The position numbers were made by a program, and so were the translations under genes. From assembly GCA_026225945.1 (NCBI GenBank), contig JAMJFZ010000289.1, positions 5,188,501-5,252,500 on the forward strand: a stretch of 64,000 nt of DNA. Reading direction: 5' to 3'. The notes below the pieces were generated by a model. The model had not been told where the DNA came from and searched no databases. It was given only the letters and a program-made list of their open reading frames with translations. This DNA is from Cricetomys ansorgei (lineage: Eukaryota > Chordata > Mammalia > Rodentia > Nesomyidae). Shown here piece after piece: positions 47,522 through 59,100 of the stretch; the first letter of the stretch is position 1, and each line of letters starts with the position of its first letter.

Positions 47522-47586
47522 TGTGGTGGTTTACATTGGTTAACAACTTGACAAGCTCTAGACTCACCTAAAAAAACAGGCTTTTA
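47522..47586 (+). mobile_element. MaLR-type LTR, part 1 of 3
   Basis: Starts 'tgtggtggtttacattgg', then 'aacaacttgacaagctctag'. Interrupted by a B1 at 47587. The remaining parts lie at about 47766-47795 and 48022-48310. Without the insertions the LTR is about 375 bp, normal for this group. Confidence 0.65.
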
Positions 47587-47765
47587 AGTCTGGGTGGTGG
47601 TGGCGCATGCCTTTAATTCCAGCACCCAGGAGGCAGAGGCACGTGGATCTCTGTGAGTTTCAGGCCAGCCTGGTATACAGAGGAGTTCCAGGACAGTCAG
47701 AGTTACAGCAGAGAAACCCTCTCTGGGGAGAGGTGGGGGAACAAAAACAAAAAACAAAAAACCTC
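47587..47765 (+). repeat. B1 SINE inserted in the LTR
   Basis: 'ctgggtggtggtggcgcatg' then 'cctttaattccagcacccag', 'gaggcagaggcacgtggatc', 'tctctgtgagtttcaggcc' and an A-rich tail of 'acaaaaaac' units. Full length. It has the same 'tctctgtgag' variant as the B1 at 6329. Confidence 0.93.
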
Positions 47766-47795
47766 TCACCATGCTAATGGGGGAATCATCTAGAT
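47766..47795 (+). mobile_element. MaLR-type LTR, part 2 of 3
   Basis: About 30 bases ('gctaatgggggaatcatcta' and following) lie between the B1 and the URR1. They join part 1 to part 3 in the expected order. Confidence 0.6.
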
Positions 47796-48021
47796 TAGGG
47801 GTTCTCAACCTATGGGTCAGAACCCCTTTGGGGGAGTCAAAAAACCCTTTCATAGAGGTCCTGTAAGACCATCTGAATATCAGATATTTACAATATGATT
47901 CACAACAGTTGCAAAATTACACTTATGAAGTAACTACAAAAATAAATCTTTGGTTGGGGGTCACCACAACATGAGGAACTGTATTAAAGAGTCTCAGCAT
48001 TAGGAAGGTTGAGAACCACTG
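47796..48021 (-). mobile_element. URR1-type hAT (Charlie-like) DNA transposon
   Basis: A 226-bp non-autonomous element with terminal inverted repeats: left 'aggggttctcaacct', right 'aggttgagaaccactg'. An imperfect 8-bp target-site duplication flanks it (atctagat at 47788-47795, gtctaggt at 48022-48029). The interior reads like rodent URR1 ('ttcacaacagttgcaaaatt', 'ggttgggggtcaccacaaca'). It has no ORF. The strand follows my recollection of the consensus and is arbitrary for such an element. Confidence 0.88.
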
Positions 48022-48310
48022 GTCTAGGTTATGTTAACCAACGTGAGAAGACTCTTCTTAAGTGTAGGTGGCACCATGCCATGGGATGGAGTGTGAATGA
48101 AAGAGAGAAAGTGAATGAGCACTCGCATCCTTCTCTCTCTCTGCTTTCTGTTGGGAAGTGCAATGAAACCAACTGTCCCAAACTGCTGCTACCATGACTT
48201 CTCCACCCTGATGGGCTGGACTCTGGAACCATGAAGCAAAATAATGTTTCCTCTTTAAATCACTTTTGTCAAGGTATTTTATCATAGCAATGAGACAAGC
48301 AACTAATACA
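48022..48310 (+). mobile_element. MaLR-type LTR, part 3 of 3
   Basis: 'gttatgttaaccaacgtgag', 'aggtggcaccatgccatggg', 'gctgctaccatgacttctcc' and an end 'gacaagcaactaataca', the expected CA terminus. Direct repeats flanking the LTR are not clean. Confidence 0.7.
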
Positions 48311-49123
48311 GATATGTGATGAAAGTCATCAATGTAAGCCTTGAATACAACTGATAGGTTTTTTTTTAGACAGTACAAATTATAAAAGGAGTCATCAGAT
48401 ATTAAACTTAACTTCATAAGTCCCAAATGTTGTTAATATATTTATAATTCTGTTACATAATATATAACTAGTGATATGAAATATCACTCTTTTTTTTGCT
48501 AGGAATCTTTGAAATTACACATCTCAATTAAAATCAGCTGTATTTCAGAGCTTAATATTTAGATGTGGTTAGGAGATACTATATTGGATTGTGTAACTCC
48601 ATGATATGCCCTGTGTTCCATTTTTTCATTCTTGATTCATATGTGTGTATGTGTATGTATATATGTATATCTATATCTTTAGATATAGATATAGATATAT
48701 CCTTTTTTGATATAATTATTTTATGATGACATCTCAAGACTCTTCAATTTTGAGTTCTAGTCTTCCTAGGCAATCCATTTCCACCACCATGAAATTATGA
48801 CCTCATCTCCTGAAATGCAAGCAGTAACGCTTGGAGGTCATTTCTCTGATGTTTTGTAAAACTAATATACATGATAACCAAATCCTAACCAGAATGCAGA
48901 TGTTTGGAAGACAGTTACTGCTACATGTCCCTAATACCACTTGGCAAAATTTCTCTTGTAAAGAAAATACAGTAAATAGTTGAAAGGAACGATGACAATA
49001 TGGAGTTAATATACATAAATAGGCTTTATTTATCAACAATCTTACATAATGAACCTATTGATTCTAACAGCACACTGTGCTAAATGCATTATAAGTTGGA
49101 TTTTGTTAAATATTCATTTTCTG
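48311..49123. other. Unassigned AT-rich DNA with a palindrome
   Basis: Contains a TA-rich hairpin at 48666-48693 (13-bp perfect arms around a 2-base TT loop). Otherwise nothing is recognised. Confidence 0.5.
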
Positions 49124-49285
49124 AATTGACAAATGGCTCAGTGGGTAAAGGTGATTGCTACCAAGCCTGATATTATGCGTTCAGTTCCCAGGACCCACAT
49201 GGTAGATGGAGAGAACCAACACCTACAATTTGACCACATGAACACTGTGATACACATAAATACACACAAATAAATGAAAAAATAT
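49124..49285 (+). repeat. RSINE/B4-family SINE
   Basis: 'atggctcagtgggtaaaggt', 'gcgttcagttcccaggaccc', 'acatggtagatggagagaac' and a tail 'acacacaaataaatgaaa'. Well preserved. Confidence 0.85.
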
Positions 49286-50182
49286 TAAATACTGTTTTCT
49301 GAAATGTCACATTTGATCATATTTTAGGAGGATAAAAGAAATACTAGAAATACAAGGGTTATCTATATTAGACAGAAAATCAAGGTAAGCTGGTATAATT
49401 TTAATTCTGAGCTGTGTTTGTATGAGAAACAATGTGAATATTGATATATAAAATATAGTGAGTATAACAGTATTATAGAGGATATAATTTAGTGAGCTCC
49501 AACAAATATTGTCTAATTATTTTATTCATATAAAAGATTGCTCAGAAACACATTCTGAAGATTTAATAAAAGAATATATTAGGAAAGGTGATTAGATAAG
49601 GGAGCTCCAACATCAATTTGTCATAAAGTCCTGTACCCTGACTCTGGATGTAAAAGCTTGGGAAGATGCCTTCCCACAGAATGATAAAAGTCGGAATGGG
49701 CCCCATATTTATATACACAAGGAGACAGTGATGAGATTTCACACAGAGAATTACAGATTAAAGTAATGAGTCCTGATATGAAGGGCAATGAACTTGAAAG
49801 GGCCCAATATTTCCTCCATCACAGGGGACCTGTATATGAGTTACTATCATTTTACATAAGGTGGAAGTAGTAAATAGGCTAAATGGTGGTTAGTTTGAAG
49901 GACACCACTCAATAAGTATTATGAGACCATATTAAAATATGTTCTATTTTACACTAACAAAGCATATCTGGCATAAATATGTATTTAAATATACATATTT
50001 AAATATATATCATAATATTTGTAATGTATTATATATATGTATTACTTAGTAACACTCAGACTCATTACCCCAAATTTCTCTTCTGCATTCTAGTAGCTCA
50101 TTTATTCTCTGTTCTGACCCATGTCACCTCCATTGTATTTGATAAACATTTCCAGATGTGTTCATGAAATTAATGTAATGTT
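49286..50182. other. Unassigned AT-rich DNA
   Basis: No family recognised. Small TA-rich near-palindromes occur at about 49975-50040. Confidence 0.4.
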
Positions 50183-50900
50183 TTTAATACTATTTTGAGA
50201 ATTTCATATGTGCATGCAATGTATTTTAATCAAATTTACCTTCCATTCTCCAAGATCCACACTTCCCAGCCCTCCTAATTCCCTGCCCTGTTTTCTGTAG
50301 CCCACTGATTCTAGTGTGTGTTCTCCATACACACATGGGTGTAGGCCCATCTACTGGAGCATATTCAACCTCCCAGGAGCCATTTCCTTAAAGAAAATTG
50401 ACTCTTTCTTGAAACCATCATCTGCCAATCATTCCTTGGTTAAAAGTGGAGCCTCAGGAACTCCTGGCCCCTCAGTGCTAGCATGTTGAGGAGTTATTGT
50501 GTACAGGTCTTATGCAAGCAGCCAGGTTACTGTTTCATGGGTGCTGCAGTACTGTAATACACATAAGACACTATTTCACCAGTATTCTCCAAGCTCTGTA
50601 TCGTACAATCTTCTCATTCCCTCCTTTATGATGGTCCCTGAACCTTGGGGTAAGGTGATAGCGATATTAGTGGCTGAGTGCTCTTAAGATATGCATTCTC
50701 TACTCTTTGATCTGTTTTGGGTTGTTGCATTTACCATTGTGCACTACACAAAGAAACTTCTCTGATGAGGTCTGAGAGCTACACTAATCAATGGGTATAG
50801 AGATAGGACTATAGAAGGAAGATTGATACTATCTCCATTTGGCAGAAGAATGGTAGTAGACTCAAGCCTGGGGACTATGAGCTTTGTGTTTCCTCCTTTG
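50183..50900 (-). mobile_element. Rodent L1 3'-UTR fragment
   Basis: Antisense L1 3' UTR landmarks in order: 'tgagaatttcatatgtgcat', 'acacatgggtgtaggcccat', 'ctactggagcatattcaacc', 'aggagccatttccttaaag', 'cagccaggttactgtttcat', 'ccctgaaccttggggtaagg', 'agaaacttctctgatgaggt' and 'caatgggtatagagatagg'. No ORF2 is present. The ORF at 50744-50992 is incidental. Confidence 0.8.
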
Positions 50901-52973
50901 GAGTGGATTGTTTTGACTGAAGAGACCATGACACAGAAAACAGCATAGGAACCAACATTAGAGAACAAATTTGGTGAGAAATCATACACCAATGACTAAA
51001 ATTGCATTACTCTCTTCCTATTAATATGACTGATGCTAACATACAAAACTTACCATAATAATAAACAAATGCATAATAAATTAAAAAATTAAATTTAAAT
51101 TTCCTTTAAATTTAACCATTTTTTAAAGCTCAGATGACTTCAGATAAAATTCAAGCAACTCTCCCATGTACAGGTGCATTATAGGGGATTTTTTTTTCAT
51201 GGAACAGCTAATGTCAAATCATGGGTCAAACCTGAAGAAATGTGCATTTGAAAGCAGTTTATACATCATATAATGAAGGTAATTGCTAATCTAGACACAA
51301 GGGAAGGCCCCTGCGGGGAAAAGTGCTCTATCCTGGTTGATAGTCCCTTTTGACAATTTCAATGCTGGGTACAAGGAGCAGAATGGATGAAAAATGTCAG
51401 CACGACTGGCAGATTCTGGGCAGGAATGCCGAGGTACAGTCAGAAACAGCATTTGGAAGTGTTCCAGACACAGCAGGTGCTAGGGACAAGGGTGGAGAGC
51501 AGAGGTCTTAATCAAAGGGAAAGGCAAACCTGGAACAGGAAGTGGGCACTCAAGCAGGTGAGGAGTGACAACAAATCAGGACCCATCATCAACTTTGGCA
51601 TTAGATGATGAAAAATATCAAGACTGTGAGTAGCAGTGAACCTAGAATGCTAAAATTGTACAGGAGTAAGAAACTGGACTTATGATTACCTTGCTGTAAA
51701 ATGCTGTGGCAACAAGACCCTGTCATGTGATGAATAGTTAGTATGCTGGAGCTTTGTTGACCCCCTTCTTCTGATCCTGGTTGCTCTTTTGATTTTTCTA
51801 TGGTTGATGCTCCTGGTGACTTACAGAGCATTATATAATCTAAATGCTTCCCTTCACCTCCTCCTCCACTTTTTTCACACCTGACTATATTGGTTCACTA
51901 TCTCCAACCATCTTGACAATATTTGTGTTTTCTTGAACACCAAAGCTTGTCCCTGTATCAGGTTTTTATTTGTATACACTTTCTAGAAGTATCTACCACT
52001 TCCTCTGGTTAGACTGTCATATTTCAGCACAAATGATCACCCTTTAGTAGAGACTTCTTGATGACCAATTGTATTCATTTATTTTCTTCATGTTACTTAC
52101 TTATAATTGAAACTTTCCATCTACCCATCTCTCCATTTCGCTACTTATTTGTCACCTATCTATCTTCTATCTGTCTATCTATAATCTAACATTCTATCTA
52201 TTGTCTTTGTTGTTTCATGCTTATGCTACACAATAGGAAATAATCTTTAGCAAGAACTGCCAGTGCTTCTTCAAACTGAAATTCCTAGTGGCTAGAAAAG
52301 AACTCATGGTAAATGCACAAATATACATGTTGAACAAAGGAAAATTAAATCAGCATTGAATGCTAAATATCCATTGTAGTTTTATATATTGATAGTTCTT
52401 CTGAAAGATAAATATTGCTTTTTTATTACAGCTATCATATTGTAAAGAAACTGACTTTTCTTTTAAGAAATTTAGTTGCTTATGATCACATGGCTACTAA
52501 TGTATTTTAAAAGCTCTTTTCCATTATATAATATTTCTTATCAACTTCCACATTATTGTGAGGTCACATGAGATAGCAAACAGATTGTAATACACAGTAG
52601 CAATGTACAATATTTTATTTTAATTACCCTTGTTGAAAGGCTACACTTCAGCTGTTGATATTCTTCCAGGTTCCATGAGTTCCTGATGCTCTGGACTCTG
52701 ACAAGGAAAAATAATGCCTATTGTCAGAGTCTCTAGGGGCACATGTGGAAGCACATACCTACACATGATCTCACTTGAGATTTCATTAGTAACTACCTAT
52801 TGATCTCAATGGGGTCACACTCTGTGAAATGATATCATTAAACCGGCTGGGTAATCATAAGAAACACTTCCATGAAGGCAGTAACTTTAGCTATACCAGC
52901 AAGGACTCCTTTAGGGAGCAAACCAAGAAAAATTTCCTTATGTTATCTTGATTTTGGGTGTTAATAAACATGA
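50901..52973. other. Unassigned DNA, small (CTAT)n
   Basis: About 2 kb without recognised elements except a degenerate CTAT stretch at about 52155-52200. No gene is supported. Confidence 0.4.
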
Positions 52974-52996
52974 TGATAGATAAATAGATGATAGAT

Positions 52997-53053
<57 letters not shown>

Positions 53054-53068
53054 TGGATAGATAGATAA
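52974..53068 (+). repeat. (GATA)n/(GAAA)n microsatellite
   Basis: GATA units, a short GAAA block, then about ten GATA units with one interruption. Confidence 0.97.
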
Positions 53069-55041
53069 GAAAAGAGATTGTAATTGATGTAATTCAGAAT
53101 GAAATATGTTGATATAAACAATACAAAAAATTGAGGTGTGAACTGCAGCTTTAATTCAAATTTCAAGGGTAAGAGGGTAAGAAAAGTAATCATAGACTCT
53201 GTTTAATTTCATCCATCTACTCAGACTTGCTTCTGTCCCAAGTGGAACTAAGAAAGTGTTTAACTTTCTCTTGGGTTTCAGAATGAATCTTGTCTTGTAA
53301 GTGTTAATGTCATCATTGGTCGTTTTAACTCAAATTTTGTTTATAGTTAATATTGCTAAATTGTAAAAAGCAACTGCAAGTAATGTCAGAAAATATGCAC
53401 TTGGAAGAGGAAGAGCCAAAACTGTGACAAGCATTTCAGAATCCAACATTTATGCAAAGAAAATTTGAAGAAATACAAATTAAGTTAATATAACCAAAAA
53501 TTTTGTCAAATTATCAGAAATTGAAAATCAAAATAATAAAATCAACTTTCGTTCGCTGCACAGGATGGTAAACTCTCTTGTGCCTTGCTGGTAGAGTTCT
53601 TCAGTGTTATAACTTTTATGGAGTGTATTTTAGCAACCTATTAGGGATTCGTAATTTAATATGCAGACTTGTCAGTTCAAAAATTCATCCTAAGGAGTTA
53701 ACCTTGGATTCTTGCGAATATGAAACCTTCAAGATCCATATCACAAGAGAAGAAGGAACCAACAAGAGCTATTTTGATTGGCCTAACAATTATTCTTTAT
53801 CCAAAAGTTTGAAAATATCATGCAGCATCTAACAACATTTGCGAGGGCTGAAAACAGATAAGTTCCTCATCATTTAAAAATACTCATGGGCATGAATATA
53901 ACAGTAAGAACCTCATAGCATTATTCATGTAATAAAGTACATATGAATGCATAGAAAAGAGACTGAGTCAGCACCTACTTACTATCCATTTAATAGCTCA
54001 AGAAACAAAGTTGAACGAGCAAGCATAACTTCTTCATTACAGGGATGGTGACGGCTAATGGATGCTAATGAAACCAAGATTCCAGGGATTATTCTGAAAC
54101 TCAGAAATCTTAAGAACAAACACCACATTAACAACAAAACGTAACTTCCCTTTATGCTATTTGAGCTGTGATTTTTAAGGTTACATGCTCTGTTTATATC
54201 ATTGATTTCTATCTGTACATAAGAATGCTGTGTTTTGGGTCATCACAATATAAATGATACTGCTATCTTCAGCAAATGATATCACAGTTTTTGTTTGTCT
54301 AATTCAGTCCACATACAAAGAAAGAATGTCCAAGTTCTGTAAACTGTGTTGGCTTCTTTGAAAATTCTAGCAAAGTGCTATATTTAAATTCTATTTTATT
54401 TGACAAGTATTTGAGCAAAAGATTATATAGCAAGATAAAATTTTCTTGCCTTGCTACGTTGTAGGCATTAAAGTCTCTAAAGAGCATAAACATAGTTAAA
54501 ATCAGCTCTGTCTTATAAAACATTCTTTGCACCTTCATTCTGGCTGTGGGGGACACAGTCAAATAGTTGAGTCAAGCGGCATCCTGACTCTGATTTCTTC
54601 AGCTGTTCCATTCCAGTGACCTACTTCCCCTCTCCATGGTAGCCTCTCTGTCTACCGAAAGTTCCCTCTCTTTCTAGGAACTTTTACCCAACTTAATATT
54701 TGCATTGTCTCACAGTCATTTCAAACAATATATCCAAATTTGAAATCTAGTCAAATCTTATTACATTCCCAACTCTGCAGTATCTCAGGAAAATGACAGC
54801 AAATGTCCGGAAGCCTGGCTACCATTCTTGTTTTCTTCCCATGCCTTCCTCCACACCCAGTGCTTCAGCCAGCCTCTTATTTGCACTTACTGTCAGAAAC
54901 TGAGCTTGTAACCTCAGCTTTCACCGCCAATGTGGGAGATTATTCTGCCTACAGAATGCCACCCCACTTCTGAGCCTATGATCTGTAACAGTCTTCTTAA
55001 AGCAACTAAATGTCTTCCTTCCTTTCTTCCTTTTTACTTTC

Positions 55042-55042
<1 letters not shown>
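53069..55042. other. Unassigned, possible L2 at the right
   Basis: No gene. C/T-rich text at about 54600-55010 resembles degraded LINE-2 coding sequence but is too diverged for a firm call. The ORFs at 53578-53832 and 54299-54562 have no signature. Confidence 0.35.
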
Positions 55043-55080
<38 letters not shown>

Positions 55081-55130
55081 CCTCTCTCTCTCTCTCTCTC
55101 CCCCCCTCTTTCTTCTTCCTTTCTTCCTTT
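55043..55130 (+). repeat. (CT)n microsatellite
   Basis: CT units with CCCTCC and C-run interruptions, then CTT-rich sequence. It ends at the B1 and probably grew from the B1 tail. The Glu/Arg-rich minus-strand ORF is an artefact. Confidence 0.95.
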
Positions 55131-55234
55131 CAGAAACAGCTTTGCTATGAAACCTAGGCTGGTCTTGAACTCCTGACCCGCTGTCCGAGTTTTCTGAGTG
55201 CTGGGATTATAGATGTGTGAAACCATGCTCAGCA
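55131..55234 (-). repeat. B1 SINE, partial
   Basis: 'gaaacctaggctggtcttga', 'actcctgacccgctgtccga', then 'gagtgctgggattatagatg' and 'tgtgaaaccatgctcagc', the antisense of B1. The pyrimidine array at its left is its tail side. Confidence 0.85.
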
Positions 55235-55654
55235 GTAGATATTCTTTTAAAACAAAAATTGCAATAACTGTCCAGACTAATTTCATCAAATATTTGGTCA
55301 TGCAAGGCATGTTCTGTAGAAAATATACAAGGACACCCTTCTACTTCTTTATTTAGAGTGTTAAAGTATAAATAATATTCCATAAGCTGTGAACATTTCG
55401 ATGGTTTTGTGCACGTGTATATACCTTTTCGGTCATCACTGCAACCGGATTAACAAATAAATATATCCATCAGCTTCAGAATTTCAGTGCTGAGACTTTG
55501 CTTTCCTCTTCCCTTTCCCACTTGTGGCTATATTTCCATTTACTTTTCTTGTCCCACTTAAAATTGATTGGTATTTTCCAAAAATGTGAAGACATAGAGC
55601 TTAGGAGGTAACTCCAATGGTACTGTGTCCTGAACACATGCCACAATACCAGAA
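55235..55654. other. Unassigned DNA
   Basis: Nothing recognised. Confidence 0.4.
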
Positions 55655-55800
55655 AAACCAGGCATGGTGAGTATGTTTAATCCCAATATTCATGAGGTGA
55701 AGAAAGGATAATCAGAAGTAAAAGGTAAACCTAAGATATATAGCAAGTTTAAGGCCATGCTGCTATACAAGATAATCTGTTCAACGATGTTTTTAAAAGT
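55655..55800 (+). repeat. B1-type SINE, strongly diverged
   Basis: 'aaccaggcatggtgagtatg', 'tttaatcccaatattcatga', 'tatagcaagtttaaggccat' and 'gctatacaagataatctgtt' keep the B1 order with many substitutions. It is likely an early B1/PB1 copy. Confidence 0.65.
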
Positions 55801-56054
55801 ACAGAAATAGATTAAAATCTCCACTTCTCAAACTACTCAGAGCCCAAATTAATTTCTCCGTTTCACTATTAGAAAGAAGCCACAGTGAACAAGTATAATT
55901 AAGTCATCAGAAAAATAGGAAAACTGGCTATTCTGTTTGTGAAGTAGCTTCTAGATTATAAAACTAAGCTCCTAAAACACTAATGCTTTCAGTGATTTGT
56001 AGTTTTCTTGATCTCAATGAAAATCACATTAAAGTAAACATCTGCGTTTACTTT

Positions 56055-56090
56055 TTTAATTAAAAAATATTTATCTATGTGTGATGTGTG

Positions 56091-56121
<31 letters not shown>

Positions 56122-56296
56122 CGCACACACACGCGCTCACACACGTGCATTTATGCATACCCTGTGTGTGTGTAGATCAGAAGACAACTTGAGAGAGTCA
56201 GTTCCTTCCTTCCACCATGTGGGTCCCAGAAATCAAACTCTGATCTTCAGGCTTGGTGAGGAGACTCCTTATCAACTACGCCATCTCACCAGCTCT
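56055..56296 (-). repeat. RSINE/B4-family SINE with (GT)n
   Basis: Starts with a T-rich/GT-rich tail ((GT)n at about 56088-56112, then a GC/CA alternating run 'gtgcgcgcgcacacacacgc'), then 'ttccttccaccatgtgggtc', 'ccagaaatcaaactctgatc' and the head complement 'actacgccatctcaccagct'. Confidence 0.82.
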
Positions 56297-56876
56297 TAAT
56301 TAAATTCTTGCCGAGACTTCCCTTAATCTGGTTTTGAAGTTTAAATCTCTCTCTTTTTTAACATTACCCCTATAAATTAGAAGATTCTGTCTTTTTCCAA
56401 AAACATGTGGTGGTATTGAAAGGAACTCAGCGAGCATTTTCTGTCCTTATAAAAAATACATAAATAAATATCTTTATCTCAAAGTTTACAATGCAAAGCA
56501 TATTCCTTTTCATAAGAATATTTCAAGAATTTCCAATACCAACATTTATTTAATAATAATGATGATTTTGTGTCATTAATTTCATATTGTATATAATTTA
56601 TAATTCCCAATTACACAGATTACTTTTGAACTGAATCAGTTTTCCCAGAATAATCTAAGCAAGTTTTACTTCTTTGAGTTTAAAAAGGAATGTTTTAGAT
56701 TGCTCTTTACAACAGTAAGTGTGAAGGAAAATGCCATACTACAGCAAATCTTACTTCTCTATAGATTTTGACATTTTCCCCTAGCCAGGCACCATAAACA
56801 TGTGTCAACTAAATGAGCAGTTTTTAATGGCATCGCTCTCACGTTTTAATTGTTGTCACATTTCTTCTTTGTTTAG
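56297..56876. other. Unassigned AT-rich DNA
   Basis: No mobile element recognised. It provides the polypyrimidine tract in front of the candidate micro-exon. Confidence 0.4.
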
Positions 56877-56915
56877 GGAGAAGTCTGGCGAGCACCCAGG
56901 GGATCTAAATAGCAA
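56877..56915 (+). other. Candidate 39-nt cassette micro-exon
   Basis: A 3' splice site with a good pyrimidine tract ('tttcttctttgtttag', AG at 56875-56876) is followed by 39 bases and a near-consensus 5' splice site ('caa|gtaaga', GT at 56916-56917). The length is a multiple of three. Only one frame is open. With the first G completing the previous codon it gives EKSGEHPGDLNS, then two bases of the next codon. The other two frames hit TAG or TAA, so in those phases it would be a poison exon. No host gene is visible in the window and I do not recognise the peptide. The surroundings (56.7-57.1 kb) look single-copy and keep CpGs ('aaaacgcgctgg'). Chance occurrence remains possible. Confidence 0.35.
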
Positions 56916-58954
56916 GTAAGATTTAAAACGCGCTGGCTTGGGCCCAGCTTTCAAGTTTTCTTTGTTTTAGTGACTGTGTCTGTTTGTTAGAGTGGATTGT
57001 GGTTCCTTTTTTAAAGTGTTAGCAATTTAATTATGTAGTTTGAGAAATAAAAGTGAACTTTCAATAATTAGAGACTATTTGAAGTCTTAAACCTACATTA
57101 ATTTTTTTGAATGCAATAGACAGTTATTAAGAAATTGCAGAGTGAAATTTCAAGACCTAAGTGTGTTTTATTAGCAAAAGGAAGAATGAATCTGTAAGCT
57201 TTTTCAAGGTGATTTTTTTTTTACCACGTAGAAACTATTGTAACTATTCTATTCTGAACTCGCAGTCAGTTGAGTAAAAATCTGTTCCATGTACTAATAT
57301 GATGATTAGCATGGAGAGTCTAGACATAATCTTACCCAATCTCAGAATGAGCTTTGTTGGAATGGTGATAGAAACATCAGCTAATGAGGGGAAAGGAAGC
57401 ATAATGGATGGAAAGAAAGCACAGCACTAAGGAGAAAGCTGAAAATGATAGGAAGACGAAATAGGCCAGTGTCCATACAAACCAAAGCAGCCGATGAATT
57501 AAGTAAACACATAGGTATCCCATTCCTCACTGTGGATATGTGTAACAATGGAATAAAGCAAGAATGAATTAATGGTAGAAAATAGAAGTTGGAGACAGGA
57601 TATACAATAGATTGTGCTTGAGAGAAAAAGAGTAGAAAATAGAAATTCTTTTTTAACAAATGAGTGTAGAAGGAGAAATTTCTTTTCATTTTTTGGAATT
57701 TTACTTACTTGACAAATTAGATCGTTGAAACTTGAACTTGAGATCTTTTAAAAATAGAAGCATTCGATGTATTTATATACTTTGGTAAAGAAAAGATCCT
57801 ACTCATCATGCAATTATTTGATGCTTTGGGGAATTTTGGCTTGTGGACAATTTCAGCCATGTTTCAATGAAAGATCTTGCTCCTGAATTATTCTTGGTTT
57901 CTCTGTACTCTTATGCTAATGTTTCTGCACTCAAAAAAATCACTAACTTCTCTAAAAGTTAAAACCATGGATCTCAAAGTGAAATAAGTAATTAAAATAG
58001 CATTCTACTTCACAGAAGCCATATTTTAAACCATTCAAATTTACAGTCAGAATGATTCAAATCACTTTTGTATTCAGGGATAAAAAGCCCTAGAATTACA
58101 CTGTAGTTTTCCTGTAATTGCTATTTGTTGGCAAAGGGAAGGGTAACTGTGGTGCTGATCTCAATTACTATCTAGAGATTTGCAAAGGAAAGTATAGAAT
58201 TGGGTTTTTCTATTCCAAAGAACAAAGCATAAGCATTTGTCAAGGTAAGTTCCCTTTGTGTTGGGATAAAGACTCAAGTAAGGAAAGCATTCCTATACAG
58301 AAGCACTTGGGGAACATGACTGAGTTTATGCTTGTCGTTGATTATGGGTATATGACAATAATGTATATTAATAACCAACAAGTACTGGGACATATTTTGG
58401 TTATTTAAGTCCACTGCTTTCTATAATCACCGTATATCATAACCATAGACATTTCAAGCTGGGGGCAGGAAAATGCTATCCACTGACTTCAAAATACTCA
58501 AAATTCCAAACTACCCTGAAAAGCCACTTTTACCTGGGGCCTCAGTGTTTTCATGTTAGAAATGGGTACAGTGTTACATTCTTACAGGCTTGCTATGGCA
58601 GTTGAACAGCTGTCACTATGAATGTCTTTAGGTAATATTACTAGAAGACATACAGCAGGCCAGCATTTCAACGCCCTATAATCCACCTGTCCAAAGACCC
58701 AGCAGCCGTAAAATTGGTCTTATAGGAATTTGGGCAAGAATTTGTTCTTGTGATTCAATTTCACCATTTTAAAAACTTATTTTGGGGGTTAACTCATAAT
58801 GCAAAAATCTTTAGTCATCGCCCTTATGGTACTATGTCTGGAGTGCAGGGAAATGTTTTCAGGCTCATAATAACCTTCACCTGCTAATCCTTAAGGTTCT
58901 CCAGTGGAATGAAAGGAGGGCTCTCTTCCCACATTTCACCAACACTAGCCTAAG
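56916..58954. other. Single-copy-looking DNA
   Basis: About 2 kb with no recognised repeats. The 102-residue minus-strand ORF (57381-57689) and the 96-residue plus-strand ORF (58118-58408) have no domain signature. Confidence 0.4.
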
Positions 58955-59100
58955 ATGGTTTACTTGCATTGTATCATATGCACCTCAAATAGATCACACA
59001 ATGAATAACTGATGATCTGTTTTCAGATGAGTCTCAGAAAAACTTAGAAACATAACCAACACAAAGAGGAAATGAAGCTGGTACCGGACCTCAGCTCTGG
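58955..59100 (+). repeat. MIR/L2-type relic
   Basis: 'ttacttgcattgtatcatat', then 'ctgatgatctgttttcagat', 'gagtctcagaaaaacttag' and 'aacataaccaacacaaagag' follow the MIR3-like order (size class, fraction below background, 'cagatgag' core). Confidence 0.5.

Noticed and set aside
52974..53068. Possible CRISPR-like direct repeats
   Set aside because: A plain GATA tetranucleotide array without spacers, in a vertebrate genome.
54921..55310. 129-residue minus-strand ORF with an Arg-Glu repeat
   Set aside because: It is the (CT)n array plus antisense B1 sequence, not a charged-repeat protein.
58118..58408. 96-residue plus-strand ORF, candidate exon
   Set aside because: No convincing acceptor, no family signature, AT-rich codons without bias.
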